Assembly: GCA_039090855.1 (NCBI GenBank)
Contig: CM077034.1
Span: 224,953,331-225,017,330, forward strand
DNA from: Macrothele yani
Taxonomy: Eukaryota > Arthropoda > Arachnida > Araneae > Macrothelidae
Length of the DNA stretch: 64,000 nucleotides
Reading direction: 5' to 3'
The notes beneath the pieces are model-generated. The model was not told the origin of the DNA. It ran no database searches and saw only the letters and a program-made list of their open reading frames with translations. This document shows, in pieces, positions 44,440-54,957 of the stretch (position 1 is the first letter of the stretch; each line of letters starts with the position of its first letter). Both the position numbers and the translations under genes were made by a program.

Positions 44440-45399
44440 TATAAATATGATTTTATATGATTTAGCAAATAAGACACTTTATAGTTGGTAAAGGGAATTC
44501 TTCGGCAACTGGTTCTGGTTGGGGAGCGGGCAATCGAGATAGCTATTTATTCGGGGCTTGGGTAGAAAGTGCATAGGCCGTGCATTAGTGTGTTCCTGCA
44601 GAGAAGGAAAGGCTTTTTCAAGAACTATAGATATTGGATAGTTGATAGCATGCAGACAATAACTTACCCCCTATCTCCACGCAGTAGCTCCCTGCTAATT
44701 CTATTTAGCAACGTACATATTGCAGCACCGCCCGATCACCCGATCGTTTTGGATGCCCGGTCGCCCGGAGCACTTCAGGTGGGAACGAACGCTCAAGAGA
44801 AAATCGTACAGTTACACTATGAAAATAGATAGAGGTCCCTTCCTCACTCCCCATTTGAGAAATATGTTGGTTAATTGCAGGGGGAAGAGAGAGTGGAAAT
44901 GTGGAAAAGGAGATGTTTTTTATTAATGGCTGAACAGGTTAGCCTGTCTTCGAGTTCATTCGGGCCCGGGCTCTATCTTGCGATACAGAGTTTGGGCTAC
45001 ACAGTACTGCGTGAAAGACAAGCAGGCCCATACACTGCCTTCATTCATCTGTGAATTTTCACTTGGTGGCATTTTCTCCGCTTTTAAAAACTGAATTACA
45101 GCACGTTGAGCAACTCTGGACATAGAACAATAAAATAAATCCAGCATGTTACATGGCTTCCATAACAAACAAACTGCACTGCAGTTACATAGCCTTTAAG
45201 TCGCCCGTACACTAGCGCCACCCATTGACAAAATTAGAAAGCGCAAAAGCACTCCAGCTAACGAGTCTCACTACTCACTGAACACTTACACAATTGTCAA
45301 TTCTTTAAAAAAGTTTAACACCAAATGAAAGGCAAGATTTCAGCATAGAACACTTACAATGCACAATGAAAGTTGTCAGATACAGTACTTTTCATTGCA

Positions 45400-46380
45400 T
45401 CAGTGGCACACTAGCTTTCATTGTAACCAGAGTATCACTGATATACTATTATTTTGATTACAAAGCACATGACAGTGTCACTGATACACTATTATTTTTA
45501 TTACAAAGCACACGATAGTGTCACTGATACACTATTATTTTCATTACAAAGCACATGATAGTGTCACTGATACACTATTATCTTGATTACAAAGCACATG
45601 ACTGTGTCACTGATGCACTATTATTTTGATTACAAAGCACATGACACTGTCACTATACACTATTATTTTTATTACTGATACACTATTATTTTGATTACAA
45701 AGCATATGAAAGTGTCACTGATACACTATTATTTTGATTACAAAGCACATGATAGTGTCACTGATACACTGCATTTCATTACAATCAAAATGTCGCTAAT
45801 ATGCATTTCACTGTAATAAAAGAGTCACTAATATGCATTTCATTGTAATGAAAGTGCCACTGCAACACTAATTTTCATTGTAATAACGTTGTCTCTAAAA
45901 CACCACTTTTCATAACAATGAAAGTGTCGCTGCAACACTACTTTTCATTGTAATAAAAAATGTTACTGAAACATTACTTTTCACTGCAATGGAAGTGCCA
46001 CTTAAATATGTTTGATTACAATGAAAATGTCACTGGTAAACTACTTTTCACAACGAAAGTGTCATTGATACACCACCTTTCGTTGTAATGAGTGTCACTA
46101 CTTTTTTCTAATGAAAATGTTGCTGAAACACTTCACTGTAATGAAAGTGTCACAGAAACACCACTTTTCATTGAGAAGTATCGCTGAAACACCATGTTTC
46201 ATAACAATGAGAGTCACTGCAACACTACTTCTCGTTGTAATAAAAGTGTCATGAAACCACTTTTCCATGTAATAAAACTGTCACTTCAACACTACTTTCC
46301 ATTGTAATGCAAGTTTAACTACAACTTTATTTTTCATTGTATAACAAAAGTGCAATGCAACACATCTATAGTATCCTCCC
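45400..46380. repeat. Degenerate minisatellite, ~59 bp then ~38-40 bp
   Basis: From 45430 the phrase GTGTCACTGATACACTATTATTTT with GATTACAAAGCACATGA repeats at about 59 bp for seven or so units. From about 45770 the repeat becomes shorter and more diverged (CACTACTTTTCATTGTAATGAAAGTG). It looks like one decayed family at two stages. Confidence 0.8.
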
Positions 46381-46612
46381 TAAATATTTTTTACAGCCAA
46401 GCGACAAGAAATTTTAGCTGGGTAGTACATTTAACGAGCCCTTCTCCAATCAGAGGGAAAACATGTTTTCCTTAGCATTATTATACTTATTAAACATCTT
46501 TAGCAGTGTGGTAGGCATTAATGTAACATAACATGAACAACAGTTATAAAATTGTACAACAATGATAAAAAAAGATTAGTATTTACTAACAAATTATATT
46601 CGACACAGATTT

Positions 46613-46829
46613 CTTTTTTTTTTTTTTAATTGAAGGTTTAACGACCACCATAAGGAACTCAATTGGCTATAAGCAGTCGCTTGTCCCTAATTTAGGGCTA
46701 CTGGTTCCAGGGAAGGGAGAGAACCAGAGCCGTAAGACAAACAACATCCATGCCTCACCGGGATTCAAACCTGGACCCTTCTCGGATGAATGGTCATAAG
46801 CCAGCGCTTAGACCACAAGCCAGCCCAGT
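46613..46829 (-). mobile_element. SINE family A, single body
   Basis: Minus-strand copy with head (B-box GTTTGAATCCC), one body and a poly(A) tail read as T at about 46614-46628. It is flanked by GACACA(G/A)ATTT at 46602-46612 and 46830-46840 (one mismatch). It defines the single-body structure of the family. Confidence 0.85.
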
Positions 46830-46930
46830 GACACAAATTTTAGTCAGTTTTCATCAACACTGATGGTGTATGTGGAAATAAGTTTTCCATTCTTACTTAT
46901 AATGTGCAATGTGAAAACATTCATTAAAGG

Positions 46931-47145
46931 GATGCCCCGGTGACGCAGTGGTCTAAGCGCTGGCTTATGATCATTAGTCTGAGATGGGTCCGGGTTCGAA
47001 TCCATGGATGTTGTGTTTGTTTCACGGCACTGGATCTCTCCCTTCCCTGGAACCAGTGACCCTAAATTAGGGACGGGCGACTGCCTATAGCTCATTGAGT
47101 TGTTCACGGTGGTCGTTAAACCCCCAATCTAAAAAAAAAAAAAAA
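46931..47145 (+). mobile_element. SINE family A, single body
   Basis: Plus-strand copy: head GATGCCCCGGTGACGCAGTG with B-box GGGTTCGAATCC, one body ending GTCGTTAAACCCCCAATC, and poly(A). A 10-bp duplication, TCATTAAAGG, flanks it (46921-46930 and 47146-47155). It faces the copy at 46613. Confidence 0.9.
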
Positions 47146-47329
47146 TCATTAAAGGAAATATAGCCGGATGGCAGACAAAATTAAGTGGGTGGGCCGCCCT
47201 GTAATGAGGCTCTAGGCAGAACACTAATCTATATACTATTAATTCTATAATGTTTTTTACTGTGAGTCCTATTTTGAGAGAACGGCTGAACATAAAGATA
47301 TGGTTGAGGTAACAAAATAAAGGTCTTAC

Positions 47330-47720
47330 CATGTAGATGTGCCAGTCGAAGAGAAAAATGATATTAGGGCAACGGTTCGGGCGTTGCGGTGTGGCAAAGT
47401 TCCCATGTAAAGTCTATGGGAGAAGCGTGTGCTTGACTCGAAAACGGATTGAGAGTGCACTCTTACCCTGCTATATCAATAATCTATCTGAATCTTATTC
47501 TGGAATATTTTTTTTGTTCTGTGAGTTGCACTTTCAAATTAGATGTTTTAAAAACAAAACTGGAGACAATTTCATTGAAATGATACATTATTTCCTGCAT
47601 ATATTGTAAATGTCTAAGGTTTTTTTATGGACCAATAGACATTTTGGTGAACCGAACCAGTGGTTTGCAAATTCTAGTGGTCCGCTGGGCCAGTAAAAGA
47701 TTTATTTCTAATTCTAACAC
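47330..47720 (+). repeat. Leader repeat in front of the 97-bp array
   Basis: From about 47470 the sequence matches 57145-57400 in the same orientation. Shared blocks are TTGTTCTGTGAGT, TTTCAAATTAG, TTGAAATGATAC, TTTGCAAATT and AGATTTATTTCTAATTCTA. Both copies sit directly before a tandem array, although the two arrays differ. Confidence 0.72.
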
Positions 47721-47723
47721 TGT

Positions 47724-49258
47724 AAGCAACTAAAATCATTCCATATTTACCATGATAACCCTGTAATGCAGTGAGCTGCAGGTTTCTTAGCTTTTCCAGG
47801 TTAAATAGTATTTAAGATATAAGCATCTAAAATCATTCCATATTTACCATGATAACCTTGTACTGCAAGGAGCTGCAGGTTTCTTAGCTTTTCCAGGCTA
47901 AATAGTCTTTAAGATATAAGCATCTAAAATCATTCCACATTTACCATGATAGCCTTGTACTGCAAGGAGCTGCAGGTTTCTTAGCTTTTCCAGGTTAAAT
48001 AGTCTTTAAGATATAAGCATCTAAAATCATTCCATATTTACCATGATAACCCTGTAATGCAGTGAGCTGCAGGTTTCTTAGCTTTTCCAGGTTAAATAGT
48101 ATTTAAGATATAAGCATCTAAAATCATTCCATATTTACCATGATAACCTTGTACTGCAAGGAGCTGCAGGTTTCTTAGCTTTTCCAGGCTAAATAGTCTT
48201 TAAGATATAAGCATCTAAAATCATTCCACATTTACCATGATAACCTTGTACTGCAAGGAGCTGCAGGTTTCTTAGCTTTTCCAGGTTAAATAGTCTTTAA
48301 GATATAAGCATCTAAAATCATTCCATATTTACCATGATAACCTTGTACTGCAAGGAGCTGCAGGTTTCTTAGCTTTTCCAGGCTAAATAGTCTTTAAGAT
48401 ATAAGCATCTAAAATCATTCCATATTTACCATGATAAGCCTTGTACTGCAAGGAGCTGCAGGTTTCTTAGCTATTCCAGGCTAAATAGTCTTTAAGATAT
48501 AAGCATCTAAAATCATTCCATATTTACCATGATAACCTTGTACTGCAAGGAGCTGCAGGTTTCTTAGCTTTTCCAGGTTAAATAGTCTTTAAGATATAAG
48601 CATCTAAAATCATTCCACATTTACCATGATAGCCTTGTACTGCAAGGAGCTGCAGGTTTCTTAGCTTTTCCAGGTTAAATAGTCTTTAAGATATAAGCAT
48701 CTAAAATCATTCCATATTTACCATGATAGCCTTGTACTGCAGTGAGCTGCAGGTTTCTTAGCTTTTCCAGGTTAAATAGTCTTTAAGATATAAGCATCTA
48801 AAATCATTCCATATTTACCATGATAACCTTGTGCTGCAGTAAGCTGCGGGAAGGCACAGGTTTCTTAACTTATCTAGGTTAAATAGTCTTTAAGATATAA
48901 GCAACTAAAATCATTCCATATTTACCATGATAACTTGTACTGCACTGAGCTGCAGGTTTCTTAGCTTTTCGAGGTTAAATAGCCTTTAAGATATAAGTGC
49001 CTAAAATCATTCCACATTAACCACGATAACCCTGTACTGCAATGAGCTGCAGGAAGGCACAGGTTTCTTAACTTATCCAGGTTAAATAGTCTTTAAGATA
49101 TAAGTACCTAAAATCATTCTACATTTACCATGATAACCCTGTACTGCAGTGAGCTGCCGGCAGGCACAGGTTTCTTAACCTTTCCCAGGTTAAATAAGTC
49201 TTTACGATATAATCATCTACAATCATTCCACATTTTCCATGATAACCCTTAAGTAAAT
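47724..49258. repeat. 97-bp tandem array, ~15-16 units
   Basis: GCATCTAAAATCATTCCATA recurs every 97 bp from 47823 (47920, 48017, 48114 and on). The first unit near 47730 and those after about 48840 are diverged and carry an extra GGAAGGCACAG-type insertion. Each unit includes ACCATGATAACC, GAGCTGCAGGTTTCTTAGCT and AGTCTTTAAGATATAA. Confidence 0.93.
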
Positions 49259-49268
49259 CTTATTTTTG

Positions 49269-50340
49269 GGTATTATGACATGAACTGTCAAATTTTCTGT
49301 TCATCACATTTGGTTTAACTTTCGTAGAAACAGCCACACAGGTTTTTTGGTTAGTTCTTATTACTCTTGTGTTAATGTTGTAAATAAAGAAATGTATTTA
49401 CCTGGAGTCTTGCTTCTTGTTTTTAATTTCTTCCTTATGTCATCAATTCGTCGAGATATTATACATTTTCATTGAATGGCACATCTTTAGTACGTACATT
49501 ATTAATTCCATGAAAAAATAGTAGAATATTTATAATTAACAGTGTTTCATCATATTCACCTCTTGCACAGAGATACCAGAGTTAACAACTTCTTGTAGTA
49601 GTTAAAAACACCTCATAGTTGCATCGCTTCGTTTGTCCATGAAATGGTAAAGTGCAGTTTGTTCTCTCAAAGATATTTCATAAAACTTACATTTAGCTGT
49701 CAATCAAAAATTTTTAAGTTAAAACAAAAGTTAAAAAAAAATTCATTAAAATTTGTACTATGAGAATTCTTTTAATCTATAGTCACTATCGTCATATGAT
49801 AGTGACTATAGATTAAAAGATTTTTTACGAGTCATTACGCTATTCTCACAGTACAAATTTTAATGAAAACATATTTTTTTTTACTTTTGTTTTAACTGTA
49901 AAAAACTTTTATTGATGGCTAAATGTAAGTTTTATGAAGTATCTTTGAGAGAACAAACTGCACTTTACCATTTCATGGACAGACGAAGCGATGCAATTAC
50001 AATGTGTTTTTAACTACTACAAGAAGTTGTTAACTCTGTGCAAGAGGTAAATATGACGAAACACTATTAATTATAAATATTCTACTATTTTTTCATGGAA
50101 TTAATAATGTACGTACTAAAGATGCGCCGTTCAATGAAAATGTATAATATCTCGACGAATTGATGACATAAGGAAGAAATTAAAAACAACAAGAAGCAAG
50201 ACTCAAGGTAAATATACATTTCTTTATTTACAACATTAACGCAAGAGTAATAAGAACTAACCAAAAAAACCTGTGTGGCTCTTCCAACAAAGGTCAAACA
50301 AAACATGAACAGAAAATGTGACAGTTCATGTCATAATACC
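49269..50340. repeat. Foldback: 1.07-kb near-perfect palindrome
   Basis: Left arm 49269-49790 and right arm 49798-50340 are inverted copies around a 7-bp centre. The outer ends are GGTATTATGACATGAACTGT and its complement. The inner ends are CTATAGTCACTATC / GATAGTGACTATAG. Scattered mismatches show some age. No ORF or flanking duplication was recognised. RNA crossing it (as LEM intron RNA would) could form a hairpin of about 520 bp. Confidence 0.9.
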
Positions 50341-50838
50341 TAAAACCTACGTACCACGTAATAGAAATACTTGATAAGTTTAACGAATAAGTAACTCTCA
50401 TAAGGTTATATACAGTAAATCTTACTGTTTGTTATTGTTATTTAATTCCACTTAGTATGCACTGAACTGTGTTTCGATGTGGTCGTGAGTGATGTGAATA
50501 AATGCAGCGTGTTGTACATAAATAAACGTATTACTCTCAAATCACTCCTTTTTCTTCACGCCGACAAAGACACCTGCACACAAAAGATGCATAGCATAGG
50601 TTATTTACAAAAAGTACGAGGCACTCTCGATTTTTATGGTCACACTACAACTACGCCTGCAGGGAACCATCGATATTACTGAGAATTCCTGAAATTCACT
50701 CTATGTTCCATGTGGACTATCTCAAAGCATGATGAATATTACATGTTAAGCCCCAAGTGAATCATTCCACATAAACAAAACAACACAGGAACTCAGGTAA
50801 ATATATATATATATCATCAACAAAATAACTGAACTTAC
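50341..50838. other. Intron sequence next to exon 1, no element recognised
   Basis: AT-rich, with a short (TA)n at about 50800. Nothing else supported. Confidence 0.35.
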
Positions 50839-50938
50839 CAAAAATGGCTCCAGTTGGAAAGCCTAAACTGTTAAGCTTACTGGCTAGTTCATCATCTGAC
50901 AGCGCTGGAATATTGATTCCTTCGACTTGCAAATCCAT
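50839..50938 (-). CDS. LEM-domain protein, exon 1 (start and first LEM helix)
   Basis: The minus-strand ATG at 50938-50936 has a favourable context (CAGAATGG: A at -3, G at +4). It encodes 33 residues, with IPALSDDELASKLNSLGFPT then GAIF, and stops at a strong donor, ATTTTTG followed by GTAAGT (GT at 50838-50837). Exon 1 leaves one base (G). Joined to exon 2 (ACACAACT...) it gives GAC (Asp), so the product reads LSDDEL...LGFPTGAIF-DTTRRVHQIKFARLL. This matches the LEM pattern (LsdeELr..L...G...GpI..tTRk.Y..kL) over its whole length. The phase match and both splice signals make chance unlikely. The 5' UTR and promoter upstream (above 50938) were not delimited. Confidence 0.85.
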
Positions 50939-51085
50939 TCTGACTTCTCAACACAGGGCCAAACTAATAAAAGCATTTATCCACATTAATTATATATTAA
51001 CACCATGGGCACTATCTAAGAAAATCAATGTGTCAGCAAAGATTGTAAACAAACTGAACAAAAAAAAAATGATTATCCAAATGGT

Positions 51086-51500
51086 GAATATATTTTAAAT
51101 ATGTGGAGATAATGTAAATATACGATGTCATTGCTCTGTCCACATTATTTTTATAAACAACGAATAGCAACTGAAAAATTATCTCCACATATTTAAAATA
51201 TATTCACCATTTCTATCACCCTTTGGATTTATCAGCTGTAATAAACAGTTTGCTTTGTTGAATGCCACTAGATGGCGACACATTAGTTGCTGAGCACATC
51301 AATAAGGATTTGTGTAGTCAGATGCTGACTGATAAACCACGAATAGCGCTGTGAATTGTTGGCACCGTAGTGTAAAGCGAACGCACTCGGATAGTTATCG
51401 AGAGATCTGGGGTTCCATCCCAGCGGTGTCGGATGTACAATTTTTCAGTTGCTATTCGTTGTTTATAAAAATAACGTGGACAGAGCGATGACATGGTATA
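51086..51500. mobile_element. SINE family B, inverted plus direct copies
   Basis: 51086-51180 reads, on the minus strand, AATTTTTCAGTTGCTATTCG then TTTATAAAAATAATGTGGACA and GCAATGACATCGTATATTTA. The same order runs on the plus strand at 51437-51500. Between them lie TATCTCCACATATTTAAAAT, CACCCTTTGGATTTATCAGC and CACTAGATGGCGACACATTA, which are the tail modules of the 324-bp units at 61-62 kb. A tRNA-like segment at 51361-51430 has acceptor GGCACCG/CGGTGTC and T arm CTGGGGTTCCATCCCAG. Confidence 0.75.
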
Positions 51501-52270
51501 TTTAGATCATCCAAATTTTTAACAAAAAGATCTTGCTCCAACAATTAATATTGGGGTGTCTGGGAGCGGGGTGGGAGGTGTCATTTTTGCTTAGGACAGT
51601 TCCACAATGTTAATATGCAATTTTTTTTTTTTGTGGAGCAGTTTTCCTGTGCTGCAATTGAGTGAAAGTGCATACTGTGGGGAATGGAACAATGTGGTGA
51701 ACTTGCACTCACAGTAAATTGCAATTTGGCTACAAAGTTTGAAATACGATTGAAGTGGTAATCGTTTGTTTGGTATAATAAACAAGATACAATTTGCAGA
51801 GCTTTTACACATCTATGGAAGACTTTGTCAAGGCTAAAAGTGCAAATCAAACTGAAAATGAGAATGATTACAATTTAAATATAAGAATGATTACACGAGA
51901 CCTAAAGAATGATTAAATATATGGTGCGTCGTGTGCTGAACAGAGTTCGCCGGAAAAAAAAATAATAATTAAAAGGAGTATTTTTTCTCTTTTCAAAAAA
52001 TTTAGGGAGTAACTTCTGAAAGTGGGGAGTATTTTAGAAAAATTAACAGATGAAATAAAAAAAACTTACAAAACTACTGGGCAATTATGAAAAATCAATC
52101 CAGATTTTTTTCATATTGAAAAATTTTTCACTACCGCTTAATGTATTTCAAATTTGGATCCGTCTTGCTTCTTTTTTTAGTAATAAATATAATATTCGTA
52201 TTTTAAAACAAAAACATTTGAAATTACCGCATGGAACAGCAATGTGTTCAAGAAGTGAAAACATTGCCCT
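51501..52270. other. No recognisable feature
   Basis: AT-rich sequence with A- and T-runs. Small frames at 51850-51581 are unassigned. Confidence 0.35.
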
Positions 52271-52274
52271 TTTG

Positions 52275-52546
52275 AGGTTCTTATCATCATTATCAATCAT
52301 TATCAATCCACTGTTGGACGAAGGTCTCCCCAAGTTTCCTCCACAATGGTCTGTTTTGTGCCAGTCTCCTCCATGTCACTCCCGCATACTTTCGAATTTC
52401 ATCCACCATCTCCCATGTGGTCTTCTTCTGGGTTTTTTCCTGTCCCTTGGAATCCAATCTAAAATTTCGGCTGTCCATCGATGGTCTGTCCTTCTGGCAG
52501 TATGTCCAGCCCATTGCCATTTCAGGGATTTAACTCTGATCATGAT
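52275..52546 (-). mobile_element. RTE-like LINE copy 3, 3' part
   Basis: Same family as the copies at 8153 and 10714. The tail TATCATCATTATCAATC is followed on the minus strand by the C-terminal residues ([20 protein letters not shown]). The copy is interrupted at CTGATCATGAT, and the 5' part continues at 54503. Confidence 0.85.
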
Positions 52547-54491
52547 TCTTCAGGAAGACGCTTTTACGTCTATAAATTCTGTTTTACACGTTCTGTAAAG
52601 TGGATAAAGTCTGTGATGGTGCATTAACTTATTCAATTAAAATATAAATCGGTTAAAAGTCCTAAAAATGTTACTCACGGAAGTGCCCGTTCAGTCCGAC
52701 GTCAGTAGTTATTGAGAGTTTCTTTGTCCAAAGTTGTATCTTGCTTCAATATGGTCGGCTGTTAGGGTTAACTCCTAACATCTGGACATAACCGCCGAAG
52801 TAGGGTACAACTTATGACGAAATGGATCTCGACCTAACCCTACTTGTACTAATGGGGGGGTACGAAATTGACCCAGCACCGCGACCTAAGGTCTATTGTG
52901 CATCCCCAGCCCTAATCTCGAAAGAGACCAGATGCACGAACAAAAGCAAGAATGCTCTTGACTGATACTAAAGAGAGATCACTTGGTCTCAAGTTGTGAG
53001 CTCAAGCCTGAGTGCTGCAAAAAGTCATAGTCACAAAGAAAATGCAAGGAAGTCTCTTCTTCCAGATGGCATCCTCTACAAAGTGAATCCTCTTTCACCC
53101 CAATCAAATTAAGGTGCCTGTTAAGATGACAGTGTCCTGTAAGTAGACCAACAATCAGTCCAATATCCTTTTTTGGCAGTTTAAGGAGTTCCTTAGCCCT
53201 ATGAGGTCCTTGATTAAGTTCCTTCGCCTGCCTCTGACCCCTAGTAGCATGCCAGAGGTCAAGCTGCTTAGTCCTCAGCAGCCTTTTAGTTAATCCTCTG
53301 ACCACACCAGAGGCAAGCCCTAACGCAGGCTCTGGACCATAAAAGCCTGCTCTGCCCACTCTTTAGCAAGAAGGTCAGCTTTCTCATTACTTTCAATACC
53401 CTTATGTCCTGGAACCCAGAACAGTTCCACTTTGTTCCGGTTTGCCAGTTCAGTTAGGGTCTGGAGGCAGTTCCAAACAATTTTGGATGAAATGTGGCAC
53501 TGACAAAGTGCCAGTAAAGCCACCTGGCTGTCTGAACAAATCTGGATATGCACATTGTGATACCCTTTGATCAGACATTCTGAGGTACATGCCAGAATAG
53601 CATTCACCTCAGCTTGGAACACGGTAGCATGCCTTCCAAGGCTTTGGCATGAACCATAGCCTCTGGATAGGCAATATTCCCCTGCTCCAACTCCTACGTT
53701 TGTCCTGGAGCCATCAGTAAACCAAACAGTTTCACCGCTGCACTCGGGGACAAAGGACGTTTCCCGTTCACTGCGACTGGGAAAGTTCACACTGACTGCT
53801 TTATCAAAATGATATTTTACTAGCATATTGTCGGTTCCCATTTGAAAGATGGTCTTACAAAAATACTCCTGAATAGGCTTGGTATGGCTACCAACCCACA
53901 ACGAGGGTCTCCACATGCCATTGCGGCATAATCTATATGCCCCCATAATAGCCTCACTCTCAATATGAAGGTGAAGTGGCAGAATATCAAGAAGTAACTT
54001 GTTAAGTTCAGCCTGCACCGTGCAGAGGTTAACTCTGCACCACCACACCGTTGAGCCATAAGTGGAAGTGCGTGTTTAGTCCGACGTCAGTAGTTATTGA
54101 GAGTTTCTTTGACCAAAGTTGTATCTTGCTTCAATGTGGTCAGTTGTTAGGGTTAGGTCGAGAGCCATTTCGTCATAAATTGTACCCTACTTCGGTTATG
54201 TCCAGATGTTAGGAGTTAACCCTAACAGCTGACCATATTGAAGCAAGATACAACTTTGAACAAAGAAACTCAATAACTACTGACGTCGGACTGAACGGGC
54301 ACTTCCGTGAGTAACATTTTTAGGACTTAACCGATTTATATTTTAATTGAATAAGTTAATGCACCATCACAGACTGTATCCACTTTACAGAACGTGTAAA
54401 ACAGAACTTACAGACGTTAAAGGGTCTTCCTGAAGAACCTTGTGGTCTAATAATGGTATGTGAACTTTATGATAGAATCACATGAGATATA
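52547..54491. mobile_element. Insertion in LINE copy 3, with ~0.3-kb inverted arms
   Basis: CTGATCATGAT is duplicated on both sides (52536-52546 and 54492-54502). Arm 52547-52848 (CTTCAGGAAGACGC, GGAAGTGCCCGTTCAGTCC, GTTAGGGTTAACTCCTAACA) is inverted at about 54146-54440. A third, direct copy of part of the arm (GGAAGTGCGTGTTTAGTCC) lies at 54063-54150, so 54068-54310 is itself a palindrome. About 50 bp beyond the right arm has no partner on the left. An 11-bp duplication would suit a MULE or a retroposed unit. The class is unresolved. Confidence 0.65.
52979..54048 (-). pseudogene. LINE fragment: RNase H domain and zinc-knuckle tail
   Basis: The minus-strand frame 54048-53320 carries a ribonuclease H domain with all landmark residues: VWFTDGSRT (Asp), FQAEVNAILACT (Glu), QICSDSQVALLAL (Asp) and WVPGHKGIESNEKADLLAKE (His, Asp). 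A shift near 53340 leads to 53359-52979, with LLTGHCHLNRHLNLIG and CRGCHLEEETSLHFLCD, a Cys/His cluster found after RNase H in I, LOA and R1-like LINEs. The reverse transcriptase is missing, so it is a truncated fragment within the insertion at 52547-54491. Confidence 0.82.
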
Positions 54492-54502
54492 CTGATCATG
54501 AT

Positions 54503-54957
54503 GTCTTCCACTCTTGTCATTTTTCGGATCCACGAGTTCCTCTTCTTATCTCTCCTGATTACACCAAGCAAGCACCTCTCCATGCTTCTTTGAGTTGTCT
54601 GCAGCCTTTGTATGTCTCTTTTAGTTAAGGTCCACGTCTCTGCACCATACGTAAGCACTGGAAGGATGCATTGATCAAACACTTTTCTTTTAAGACATAA
54701 TGGCATATTGCTCTTGAAAATTATGCTGTTTCTTCCAAAAGCTCTCCAGGCAAGTTTTGTACGCCGATTAATTTCTTCATCAATGTGACCTCCAGCCCAT
54801 TGCCATTTCAGGGATTTAACTCTGATCATGATGTCTTCCACTCTTGTCATTTTTCAGATCCACGAGTTCCTCTTCTTATCTCTCCTGATTACACCAAGCA
54901 AGCACCTCTCCATGCTTCTTTGAGTTGTCTGCAGCCTTTGTATGTCTCTTTTAGTTA
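54503..54957 (-). mobile_element. RTE-like LINE copy 3, 5' part with internal duplication
   Basis: 54503-54789 continues the LINE (equivalent to about 8420-8708 of copy 1; [38 protein letters not shown]). At 54790 it jumps back to sequence equivalent to about 8383 and repeats to 54957. A stretch of about 125 bp is thus present twice with few differences, and the rest of the LINE is missing. Confidence 0.82.

Larger units (their letters stand above)
43138..44999. mobile_element. hAT-like element W inserted in mariner A
   Basis: An 8-bp direct duplication, CACAGTAC (43130-43137 and 45000-45007), flanks the insert. The mariner A reading resumes on either side (GTACTGTG in both coding pieces). 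The ends are GC-rich, with GAGCTCGAGCCCG near the left and CGGGCCCGGGCTC near the right. An 8-bp duplication is typical of hAT. The inverted ends are weak and no transposase is seen. It holds the Tc1 at 43279. Confidence 0.62.
40847..45286 (-). mobile_element. mariner A, outer element of a nest
   Basis: The left end (GGTTGTTCATTAAGTAGCGAGAC) matches the reverse of the right end (AGTGTTCAGTGAGTAGTGAGAC), with TA at 40845-40846 and 45287-45288. The transposase pieces are on the minus strand, from right to left. They are RVAQRAVIQFLKAEKMPPSE (from about 45130), TVMRWWHQLLSVGQTNTADQ with PRSGAPRR (about 43150-42985), MSQRMGLSLQHQF and LLRIIAGDGSWCHHFEPELK (42880-42723, first Asp retained), and a C-terminal remnant left of 41105. 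Insertions 41108-42420 and 43138-44999 break it up. Without them it is about 1.3 kb, normal for mariner. Confidence 0.78.
40777..50838 (-). other. Intron 1 of the LEM-domain gene
   Basis: This 10.06-kb intron begins GTAAGT (50838) and ends TTTTTTGCAG (40777). Most of its length is transposons and arrays: nested mariners, hAT-like and Tc1 (40847-45286), a minisatellite (45400-46380), two SINE-A copies (46.6-47.1 kb), a 97-bp array (47.7-49.3 kb) and a foldback (49.3-50.3 kb). Confidence 0.75.
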
